From UBA1723 sp045641625 (GTDB lineage: Bacteria > Bacteroidota > Bacteroidia > Bacteroidales > Paludibacteraceae): a stretch of DNA of 53,898 nucleotides. A program made the position numbers and the translations under genes. Of this stretch, positions 1-8,292 are shown one piece after another; the stretch's first letter is position 1, and the number at the start of each line of letters is the position of its first letter. The stretch spans positions 1 through 53,898 of the forward strand of contig JAZUHH010000069.1 of NCBI GenBank assembly GCA_045641625.1, in the 5' to 3' direction. Below the pieces are notes generated by a model. That model saw only the letters and a list, made by a program, of their open reading frames with translations. It ran no database searches and had not been told where the DNA came from.

Positions 1-141
1 AGGAGCAGTTCGGGTTCAAGCCTTTCGAGGAGAACTTCGGCGACAGGCTTCTCAACACGCTCAATGCTGGCAACAACAAGGTTCAGAACGCAATGGCCAA
101 CATCGCAGACGCTAGAAGCAACCAGGGTTATACCGCCGTCA
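1..141. repeat. Direct terminal repeat, left copy (circular contig overlap)
   Basis: Bases 1-141 are identical to 53758-53898. The repeat lies inside an open reading frame that continues in frame across the junction, so it marks a closed circle (or permuted genome) assembled with a 141-base overlap. It is not a regulatory terminal repeat. Confidence 0.95.
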
Positions 142-1319
142 AGGACGATGGCACCAGGGTTGACGTCAATGATGACTACATCAAGGACCTGATCAGGCGC
201 CTTGAGGATCGCAACCAGAATGGCGCATACTACATTCTGCAAACCGGTGAGCAGATCCCGATGTCCTACCTCACGGAGAATCCCATTGTAGATACCTGGA
301 GGAAAGACGGTGGATACTACTTCGCAACCAGCGATGGCAACGAGTATTACATGGGCACCAGCCCTGACATCCAGACCAAATACGATGACACCGTTGAGGA
401 CATGTATGGCAACAAGTGGACCAACGATGAGATCATCAAGAACTTCACCGACAACAGAATCCTCGACCGCGTGATCGACTACTCTGACGTACCACTTGAG
501 CAGCAGTCTGATTACCTTGAGGAGATCAAGAAGAACCGTGGCGGCAAGAACGCAGACTACGGCTTCATGAATTGGAACAAACCAAAATCCGCGATGGGAG
601 AAGACATTGGAGAAAACCTCGTTAACGGAAACCTTATACCACAGCTGGCAGACCTGGTCACCGGATCCGCCCCTTACTTCAGCCCCATCTCCGCTTTACC
701 AGTTGGACTTGGAACAGCTTTTTCCGCAGCACAAGGCGTTGACACTATGGGAAAGGGATTTGGAAACTTCGATACAGTCGATAATACAGCTGTTGCAGCA
801 CCGCTACAATCCCTTGCCACAATTGGAGAAATGGCATTGGGCGGTGGAATGGCCGGTCGAATGGGAGCCGGGGCAGAACGAGGTGTGTTTGAGACTATCG
901 GCGACACTCTCGCCCCGCAGCTTGCGGAAAGAGTAAGCCACAATGCGGTGGGCCGAGTAGCACGAGACGCCGTAGACGAAGGCTTGGAAGAGATCGCAAC
1001 CTCACCGCTGTACGAAGCAGCAGCAAGCGGCCTCGGTGGCGCCTATGCCAACGACGCTGTGAACGAGCGCGGCTTCAAGACTGGCGAGAAGGAGGCCACC
1101 GCTGGTGGCCAGAGGTTCCAGAACTGGCTCAGCAGCACCGGCAACGACTTCCTGGGCGGCGCCCTGATCGGCGGCCCCATGGCAGCAATGGGAGAAACCG
1201 GAAACAGGCTCTTCTCCGGTAGCAACAAGCAAGCAGACAAGGAATGGAAAGCAGCTAAGGCCGAGGGACTGGACGTTCCCGAGGTTGACGATTGGCTGAA
1301 GAAGCAGAAGCGAGGATAA
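3..1319 (+). CDS. Giant-protein cluster member 1, C-terminal part (internal virion/ejection protein)
   Basis: This is the 3' part of a gene that starts at 53157 and crosses the circle junction; the joined product is 639 aa. Roughly residues 414-600 are rich in Ala and Gly with several hydrophobic, glycine-zipper-like stretches (around 414-451, 468-493 and 583-599), as in ejected phage proteins that enter membranes. The rest is hydrophilic and Asn/Asp-rich. The stop at 1317-1319 lies 3 bases before the RNA-polymerase-like gene, so the two are co-transcribed. I recognise no enzymatic domain. Ejection protein is an inference from composition and position upstream of the portal and capsid genes. 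Confidence 0.8.
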   Translation, partial: EQFGFKPFEENFGDRLLNTLNAGNNKVQNAMANIADARSNQGYTAVKDDGTRVDVNDDYIKDLIRRLEDRNQNGAYYILQTGEQIPMSYLTENPIVDTWRKDGGYYFATSDGNEYYMGTSPDIQTKYDDTVEDMYGNKWTNDEIIKNFTDNRILDRVIDYSDVPLEQQSDYLEEIKKNRGGKNADYGFMNWNKPKSAMGEDIGENLVNGNLIPQLADLVTGSAPYFSPISALPVGLGTAFSAAQGVDTMGKGFGNFDTVDNTAVAAPLQSLATIGEMALGGGMAGRMGAGAERGVFETIGDTLAPQLAERVSHNAVGRVARDAVDEGLEEIATSPLYEAAASGLGGAYANDAVNERGFKTGEKEATAGGQRFQNWLSSTGNDFLGGALIGGPMAAMGETGNRLFSGSNKQADKEWKAAKAEGLDVPEVDDWLKKQKRG

Positions 1320-1322
1320 CAA

Positions 1323-4300
1323 ATGCCTAACAGAGCTTACAATGCTGGAACCAGCACGAACTATAGCGGTGATGCTGTCGTCCAGCCCAGTCAAAGCAGC
1401 CCTTTTGAGGGAGCTTCCTGGGAGGATCGGCCCGGCACACCGGCATCTGGTGGCCAAAACTACTTCGAGAACTACGCAGAAGGCCCTACCGAGGTAGTGA
1501 ACGAGGCCCATCAGACGCAAGCAGCGCCGCAAGCTGAGGCAAGAACCACCTTCAGCCAGACTGGTACCAACACCCAGGAGACCAGAATGGCAACAAACAC
1601 TCCTACTCCTGGGGCGCCGAAGCAGAGCGAGCCCTCCACAGCTCTTAGCTCTGCGTTTCGGCGCGCCCCTGAGGCGGTAGCCGGTGGTGTTGCACGGGCG
1701 TCCGAGGGCCAATCTAGGCCCGAGGTAAGCCTTAATGAAACCCAGGCAACCTACTCTAAGCCTGACCCTGGACAACAGCGTGTTTCCAATCAGGTAAAAA
1801 CCCCTGAGAAACCTCAGAAGGCTCCCGCCTGGACTCCTCGACAAAGCACCAAGGCACAGCAACCGCAGAGGCCGCAGAACTATGTTCAGCCAATGGAGCC
1901 CAAGGTTGAGGAAGAGGACAAGCTGCCTACCAAGGTTAACTACCCGGTAAAGAACAAGCGAGTCAAGAAGGCTACCGACGCCAAAAAGGAAGAGGCAAAG
2001 GCTTCCGTCCACAACAAGGGCACCTTGGTTGACGGCGAGGATATCGTAACCAAGCTGGTCGCCGGCCCTTCCGCAGATGTAGGCTTTGAGGACATCAGCG
2101 TAGGCACCGACATTGTACGCGAAATCGTTCGCACCGGCGGCAGCACGCTGCTCAACCGCGTCAACAAGGCTGCACAGAGGGCTAACGCCAACAGCCGCAG
2201 CCCTGAGTCCTACATGAAGGACAACTGGGACGTGTCCGACTTCATTGACGAGGCAGCAGATGCCAACCTTGAGCGCCTTATGCGTGAGGTGAACAGTCTC
2301 AAGATCTGGGTTACCGTGTCCAAGTCTCCTATTTCCGAGCCTGAATCCTACCAGGCAAGAACCTTGAAGATGCACAGGGGCGCCGGATTGAAGATCCACC
2401 CTTGGGCAGTCAAGGCTTTCAATGCTGACTTCGACGGTGATGGCGCTACGCTGCACTTCAGCGGCAAGAACATTAACTTCGCACGTCGCGCAACTGCCTA
2501 TCTGATCGGTACCGATGGCTCTGCCAAGCTTGATTCCGACTACGTTATCAATCTTTTTGATGGCAAGAACCGCGAACTGATCGAAGACGTCTTCGACGAG
2601 AACTTCGTTGATGTCGCAGTTGAGACCCGTGAGCTGTGTGATGCTTATATCAAGTATTGCGAGACCGGCGACATTGGCGCCATGCTCAAGTCCTGGTACG
2701 CAACCATCAAGAAGGAAGGCGCAAGGTACCCGCTTGACAAGATGGCGAAGGCTGTTGACCTTCTCTACGGCGTAACCTTGGAGACCAAGAGGCAGAACAT
2801 CGACAACAAGCTGAACACTAGCGGCTTCGTGTCCGACTCTACCAAGCATGTCGGCGTGGACTTCACCCTTGAGGAGCTCAATGCCGCAGAGAAGATGGTA
2901 GTCAGGATGTACGAGGAGGCCCGCGAGGGCAAGATGCCTCCCAACTACCAGCAGTTCATCGTCCAGAACGCAGGCTTCGTCGGCGACGTCGCCAAAAAGA
3001 ATGCCCACTTCCGTGTTGGCGCAAACGTCTCCAAGCTGATCAAGCGCAGCGAGAAGACCTACATTGGCGAGAAGGGCCTGTACGAGCTGTGGCACCACAC
3101 CGCAATGGCATGTATGTCCACCGCCATGAACGCCAGGGCCTACGCAGGCGAGACAACCTTGCAGGCAACCGAATGGTTGCGCAATGCAGTCGTCTCCGAG
3201 GTCGGATTCCCGTCCGACTATGACAGCCTTGAGCAGTGGGGCTTCCGCTTCCAGCGCTCTTGGAACCGTCATGCAGCGATCGTGAACCTTGCTGGCTTCT
3301 CCTATGACTCCCGCATGAGGGCCACTGAGGGCAAGATCCACCAGTCTATCCGCAAGGGATTCACCCTTGGCGACCTCGTCCGTCCGGCACAGACCATTTA
3401 CGGTCAGTTCACGGTTGGCAAGCTGGTAGGCGACAAGGTGAACTTCTCCCACCGCTTCGGCGAGAAGGCTACCATGTACGACTCCTGGAAGGATGGCGAC
3501 GAGTATTATGTCCTCCACAAGTTCAAGGACATGCCGCTTGACAAGTTCATGAACACCAACCACATGAGCATTGACACCAATATCCGCAAGAATAAGCTGC
3601 ATGACACCAAGCAGGGCTGGTACATGCTGCTCCAGGCTTTGGCAGACACCCGCACCGGCGAGTCCTCCAAGTACAACCAGGAGGCTGCAACCGCCATGGT
3701 CAACATGCGACACATGCTGATTCAGTGGAAGAAGCTTGAAGACGCTTGGGAGAAGGGCGACGTCATTGACAGCACCTTCGACAAGCTTACCGACTCCGTT
3801 GTGTCCGTTATTTACGAGACCCAGCCTGCCATGTTTGGCTTCTACGGCATGGACAATCCTACCGGATTCTTCAATTCCGAGTATGGCCAGGCATTGCTTA
3901 GCAGCAACACTGGTGCCATGCTGGCTGTTCGCAGCGCAATGGTATACGATTGGCGTACCAACAGGCTCAAGGAGCTGTACAAGTCCGTCAAGGACGCCAC
4001 CGGCCTTGAGTATGTAGAGCGCCAGTCCGACTTGGCGCACGAGCACAACATCCTCCGCAGCGCGTCTGACGTGTGGCGCATGATCGTTGACGAGACTGTT
4101 GACGGCAACAAGAACTTCAAGCGCTACATGGAGACCGGCAAGCTCACCAGGAAGCGCCTGGACGGAACCGCAGTTGACAGCCACGCTGCTGCTACCGGAT
4201 TCTTCAACGTATATGAAACCAGCCATAGGCAGTTCCGTTGGAGAAGCATTAAGGAATTCATGCAGGACACATCTGTTGACTGGGAATACAAGTCTGCCGT

Positions 4301-7300
4301 ACTCTGCGACATGGTCATCGAGACCGGCGGTTTCATCTCCACCAGGCCGGAAGAGATCTTGTTCCAGCTTGAGCAGGACGTTGACTCCGCTTACGCAGGT
4401 CTCAACCTTAACGGATACGAGAAGAACGCTGGCAGTCCGTGGCCCGAAGCCAACACCGAGATGGTACGTATCGCCCAGAGCCTTGAGCGCAGCCGTGGAA
4501 CCAAGGAAGTTTCCGACGAAGCCATCAGGATGATCCTCGAAGATCCCGCTGAGGTGTCCACTGCGATCCCTGGGCCGATTTACATGGATGCAGTCTTCAG
4601 CCCCATGGAGAAGGAATCCGCAGACTCCGAGAAGAACAGCCAGACCGCAAGGGTCAACGCTGGTTACCAGTCCTTGGTCATGGCACTCGACGGTGGCTTC
4701 ACTACCGAGCTCCGCACGGTTGACTCCATGTGCCTCGGCCGCATGAATGCCGCCGATCTTACCAAGAAGGATTTCTATGACGTGTTCTTCAATGGCAAGA
4801 CGATAGACTTCTTCGACGAGTACGGCCGTATGGGAACCCTCAGCCACGATACCTTGGTTGGCAAGATGTCCGATGAGGAGTTCCTGAAGGCTAACCCGCA
4901 GCTTATGAGCCTACTGAAGCAGACGATCCCGACTGTTACTGGGCATGAGGGCGAGGTTACCATTGCAGCCTTGCCGTATGAGAGCATGTCTACCGTAAGC
5001 GCAGCAGCGCAGGAACTTATGAACCACCCCGGTTACGCTGCTTTGCGAGCACTTACCACCCCGCTTGAAGGCAAGAACGCTGCAAACGCTGCTTCCGTGA
5101 GCGGCTGGAACTCCAAGCTCAACAACGTCCTTCGCAACATCAAGATGGCTTCCATCAAGGGCGATCGCGTTGACCTGAAGAACGAGAAGTTCATCAAGGA
5201 TCTAAACGCACTGGACATCGACAGGCGCAAGTGGGGCCTCGACGAACTGGCACAGAACCTTGGTGACGAGGTAGCTGACCTCCTTATGAAGTATTCCGAA
5301 GAGGTAGAGATCACTAACTGGACAAAGATCCCCGACGGTGAGTTCACTGCTGAGCTGACCTTTGACATCTATTCTGCTAACGCCTACTACGACGTAAGGC
5401 AGACCATGAGCGGTGCCAAGACTGCTTCCTCTACTGGTATTGAAGGCTACGAGACTGAGCGCCACATGCTGCTCCAGTCCTACTTCATGACCAAGTCCAC
5501 CAACAGATACCGCATGGTATCCGATCTGGACCAAGCAGACAGGGAGCGTCTGGCTGACTCTATGACTACCGACGGTGTTCCTCTGAGCGAGAGCTTCAGC
5601 AAGGACGCTATCGTCGTTGACACCGAGTATGATTACACCGACGAGACCCTTGACGACAACGGCAACCAGATGAACGACATCTCAAGGTTCTTCTCCGGCA
5701 AGCGCTCCAAGTCCGGCGAGGATCACAGCCTGAAGACCAAGAAGTCCGGTCTTGACGGCAAGGATGCGATCATCAAGAACCGCAAGTTCAGTGACCGATT
5801 CTACGATTGGAATGAGTTCCGTGACAATCTTGACTCCGTTTACTTCGATGCAATGGCAGCCGGTTCTACTCCTGAGGGAGCACTTGAGAAGGCTCGCCTC
5901 ATGCTGGCAAAGCGTATCGCAGCAGAGGATGCAAGGCTTGACTATGAGAACTATGGCATGACGTTCTACATGAATATCGCAAGCGTCATGTGTGTTCCCA
6001 ACTATAACGCATTGACCGACGAGTATGACGCTCCGATCATCCGCTCCTTGGACCAGATCTCCACAGCGGTGAACAACTTGCTGCCGACACAGATCGACTT
6101 CGGCTCCATGGATTGGGGTAACACCGCAAACGAGGAGATCTATAAGAACACCATCAATGGTGCCATCGAGCGCATTATGGCGGATGTAGGCAAGCCTGTA
6201 AGCGGCGCATCAGTCCTTGAGGCTGTCTACAAGATTCCTCGTCCTGCCCCTGAGCTTCGCAGCGTTGCAACCGGCGTTCGCAAGCACGCCTCCTCCATCG
6301 AGAGGAACCTGAAGGCTATGCAGGATGCTCCGGCTTTGCTGCCTTATGAAACGTTGCAAAAGTTAGACAAGGTTAACAGAGAGAAGTTGAGTGGCTCCAC
6401 CTTCGAGACTTGGCTCAAGAACAACGATGCTAAGATCGTTGGAGTTGACGGCATCGACAAACCGTGCTCCGGTTCCAACTGCGTCGTAGTCCTCACTGAC
6501 ATCTACGTTGGCTCCCTTGCTTCCACCGACGATGTGGTAGGAATCCTGAAGGAAGCACAGCGCAACAAGATGGCAGTGGCCATGCCTGGCACAGTCTATA
6601 CTGCCATGCTTAGGGAAATCGGCAAGAGCGACCTACTGGATGCTAATACCGTCATGAACGCAGATGGCATCATCTACTGGTCTTACTTCGACCGAGAGCT
6701 CAACGGCTACGGAGATACCCAGGCTGCATCCTTCTGGCTGCCTAGCAACACGGTTACCTGGACCGTTGAAGATCCTGATTTCAGGTTCGACTACGGCGAT
6801 GCAATGACTGTAATCACCGAGCACCTGATGAACAGAATCACCAACGAGGATACCGGAGTCTACTCTGTAAGCAATGACTCCCTGTTTAGGGATACCGTCG
6901 AGGCTATGGATGGTTGCAGGTTCCGCTACAGGATGGCAACCGCTGAGGAGATCTACAAGGTCAACATGAGCAATCTCGACCTTGGCATCTCCGAGAGCAA
7001 TCGTCTCTATGAGGATGTCTGGGAACGTACCCGCATGATGATGAATGAGTTCTTCATGGCATGGGATGGCGACGTACAGTATCTCTCCGAGTCTCACCCT
7101 GATCGCATCGTAGGCTTCGCTGCTTGCGACGTTTGGGATCCGGTCACCAGGGAGACCAGCACCGTGTACGCCCCGCTGATTCCGTTCCGTGAATCCGGAA
7201 GTGCAGGCAGGAAGGCTCCTAATACTTTCAGGTGCGTTCCTGTATATAATGCCGATACCGGTAACTTCGATGTGATGTACAAGAACACCACGCCGCTCAA

Positions 7301-8204
7301 GGATCAGGCAGTCAAGATGCACGAAGGTGCAGCAGCAGCCAACAAGACTGTTGCCTTCCTTGATCCTGTTGATGACCTTGAGTTTGCCAACGGTGTAAAG
7401 ATCGACAACTTTGTTGCCGAGCAGGCTGTCTCTGGCCGACTTAACGGTGACAACAAGAGGATCGCAACGTTGGAAGACTTGTTCTTCGAGATGTACACCG
7501 AGGAGTCCGGTATGGGTTATAACTGGGCCGACGCTCCTGGTACCTTCCCTGAGAACGATGACATCAAGTATGCCCTTATGGGTGGGCGCCTACCGATGGA
7601 ATTCTGGGCAAGCCAAGGAAACATCCGCTACTGCGTGGATGATGAGATGAACGCCTTTGTGAAGACTATGGTAAGCAAGTGCCTGAAGCGAGGCGTCAAT
7701 CCGTCCGACTTCCTGGCTAACCAGTATTTCGATGGTGAGAAGTGGATTAAGAGCCGCATGGCTTTCGAGTGGAAGACCGTCATGGAGACTAGCTACACTT
7801 GGGAAGATGCGTTCCTGAAGTTCATGAACTACACCAATCCTGATCTGTGTCCCGCCGGTATCTACGGCGAGACCGAGGGTTGCCTGTATCGCGTCTGTAC
7901 CGAGAAGAACTGGAACTTCGGCTGCCTGCTCAAGTGGGTTCCTTATCCCGGCAAGCCCGGCCTCGGCTCCTGGTGCGTCGTCCGTGGCCATTTTGGAATG
8001 TTTGGCGAGGACAACACTGCGAACAAGAGGGCATCCCTCAATGGCGCAACCATCGAGAACCAGGCTTTGATTATCAATAGCCACAGCGGAAAGGCCGTGC
8101 CTGGAAGCTACAACAAGTACATGCGCTACGCCACCAGCAAGAGCGCTCCTTGGAAGCTCAACGCAACCACGCCATCCAGCGTGATGCGAGTAGTCAAGAA
8201 ATAG
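1323..8204 (+). CDS. Giant RNA polymerase-like protein (beta-prime active-site motif), probable virion RNA polymerase
   Basis: 2293 aa. Residues 367-373 read NADFDGD, the Mg-binding signature of multisubunit RNA polymerase beta-prime; D369, D371 and D373 would be the metal ligands. The flanks also match: HPWAVKAF before it corresponds to the HPLVCAAY of bacterial beta-prime, and a His follows five residues after the motif. Residues 1-225 are a Pro/Gln/Lys-rich linker with the shared tag PFEGASWEDR at 27-36. A possible beta-like segment is HNKG at 230-233 with ISVGTDIVREI from 258; this is much weaker. Bridge helix and trigger loop could not be placed. The gene sits between two predicted ejection proteins just upstream of the portal, which suggests the polymerase is packaged and injected. 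Known analogues are the single-chain polymerases of crAss-like phages and YonO; that this is active is inference. Confidence 0.85.
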   Translation: MPNRAYNAGTSTNYSGDAVVQPSQSSPFEGASWEDRPGTPASGGQNYFENYAEGPTEVVNEAHQTQAAPQAEARTTFSQTGTNTQETRMATNTPTPGAPKQSEPSTALSSAFRRAPEAVAGGVARASEGQSRPEVSLNETQATYSKPDPGQQRVSNQVKTPEKPQKAPAWTPRQSTKAQQPQRPQNYVQPMEPKVEEEDKLPTKVNYPVKNKRVKKATDAKKEEAKASVHNKGTLVDGEDIVTKLVAGPSADVGFEDISVGTDIVREIVRTGGSTLLNRVNKAAQRANANSRSPESYMKDNWDVSDFIDEAADANLERLMREVNSLKIWVTVSKSPISEPESYQARTLKMHRGAGLKIHPWAVKAFNADFDGDGATLHFSGKNINFARRATAYLIGTDGSAKLDSDYVINLFDGKNRELIEDVFDENFVDVAVETRELCDAYIKYCETGDIGAMLKSWYATIKKEGARYPLDKMAKAVDLLYGVTLETKRQNIDNKLNTSGFVSDSTKHVGVDFTLEELNAAEKMVVRMYEEAREGKMPPNYQQFIVQNAGFVGDVAKKNAHFRVGANVSKLIKRSEKTYIGEKGLYELWHHTAMACMSTAMNARAYAGETTLQATEWLRNAVVSEVGFPSDYDSLEQWGFRFQRSWNRHAAIVNLAGFSYDSRMRATEGKIHQSIRKGFTLGDLVRPAQTIYGQFTVGKLVGDKVNFSHRFGEKATMYDSWKDGDEYYVLHKFKDMPLDKFMNTNHMSIDTNIRKNKLHDTKQGWYMLLQALADTRTGESSKYNQEAATAMVNMRHMLIQWKKLEDAWEKGDVIDSTFDKLTDSVVSVIYETQPAMFGFYGMDNPTGFFNSEYGQALLSSNTGAMLAVRSAMVYDWRTNRLKELYKSVKDATGLEYVERQSDLAHEHNILRSASDVWRMIVDETVDGNKNFKRYMETGKLTRKRLDGTAVDSHAAATGFFNVYETSHRQFRWRSIKEFMQDTSVDWEYKSAVLCDMVIETGGFISTRPEEILFQLEQDVDSAYAGLNLNGYEKNAGSPWPEANTEMVRIAQSLERSRGTKEVSDEAIRMILEDPAEVSTAIPGPIYMDAVFSPMEKESADSEKNSQTARVNAGYQSLVMALDGGFTTELRTVDSMCLGRMNAADLTKKDFYDVFFNGKTIDFFDEYGRMGTLSHDTLVGKMSDEEFLKANPQLMSLLKQTIPTVTGHEGEVTIAALPYESMSTVSAAAQELMNHPGYAALRALTTPLEGKNAANAASVSGWNSKLNNVLRNIKMASIKGDRVDLKNEKFIKDLNALDIDRRKWGLDELAQNLGDEVADLLMKYSEEVEITNWTKIPDGEFTAELTFDIYSANAYYDVRQTMSGAKTASSTGIEGYETERHMLLQSYFMTKSTNRYRMVSDLDQADRERLADSMTTDGVPLSESFSKDAIVVDTEYDYTDETLDDNGNQMNDISRFFSGKRSKSGEDHSLKTKKSGLDGKDAIIKNRKFSDRFYDWNEFRDNLDSVYFDAMAAGSTPEGALEKARLMLAKRIAAEDARLDYENYGMTFYMNIASVMCVPNYNALTDEYDAPIIRSLDQISTAVNNLLPTQIDFGSMDWGNTANEEIYKNTINGAIERIMADVGKPVSGASVLEAVYKIPRPAPELRSVATGVRKHASSIERNLKAMQDAPALLPYETLQKLDKVNREKLSGSTFETWLKNNDAKIVGVDGIDKPCSGSNCVVVLTDIYVGSLASTDDVVGILKEAQRNKMAVAMPGTVYTAMLREIGKSDLLDANTVMNADGIIYWSYFDRELNGYGDTQAASFWLPSNTVTWTVEDPDFRFDYGDAMTVITEHLMNRITNEDTGVYSVSNDSLFRDTVEAMDGCRFRYRMATAEEIYKVNMSNLDLGISESNRLYEDVWERTRMMMNEFFMAWDGDVQYLSESHPDRIVGFAACDVWDPVTRETSTVYAPLIPFRESGSAGRKAPNTFRCVPVYNADTGNFDVMYKNTTPLKDQAVKMHEGAAAANKTVAFLDPVDDLEFANGVKIDNFVAEQAVSGRLNGDNKRIATLEDLFFEMYTEESGMGYNWADAPGTFPENDDIKYALMGGRLPMEFWASQGNIRYCVDDEMNAFVKTMVSKCLKRGVNPSDFLANQYFDGEKWIKSRMAFEWKTVMETSYTWEDAFLKFMNYTNPDLCPAGIYGETEGCLYRVCTEKNWNFGCLLKWVPYPGKPGLGSWCVVRGHFGMFGEDNTANKRASLNGATIENQALIINSHSGKAVPGSYNKYMRYATSKSAPWKLNATTPSSVMRVVKK

Positions 8205-8214
8205 GAGAACATGT

Positions 8215-8248
8215 GGAAGCCCTGGGAAACCGGGGCTTCCTTTGTTTT
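8215..8248 (+). terminator. Rho-independent terminator after the RNA polymerase-like gene
   Basis: An 11-bp stem (GGAAGCCC T GG pairing with CC G GGGCTTCC) is closed by a GAAA tetraloop at 8226-8229 and followed by TTTGTTTT. It separates the RNA polymerase-like gene from the next giant gene, which has its own promoter. Confidence 0.9.
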
Positions 8249-8249
8249 A

Positions 8250-8258
8250 TGCTAAAAT
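8250..8258 (+). promoter_or_regulatory. Extended -10 promoter for the 1554-aa virion protein
   Basis: TGCTAAAAT directly follows the terminator T-tract, 35 bases before the ATG at 8293. TG at 8250-8251 and hexamer 8253-8258 fit the extended -10 pattern seen repeatedly in this genome. No convincing -35 box. Confidence 0.6.
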
Positions 8259-8292
8259 ATACCTAGAGTACCCACGTTATGAAAGGAGTGTC

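Noticed and set aside
1002..4847. A 1281-codon open frame on the minus strand
   Set aside because: It lies opposite the RNA polymerase-like gene, has no ribosome binding site, and its composition (Leu/Val/Gly/His-rich) is typical of antisense shadows of this codon usage. Other long antisense frames (11557-12963, 19525-20901, 14986-16434) are rejected likewise.
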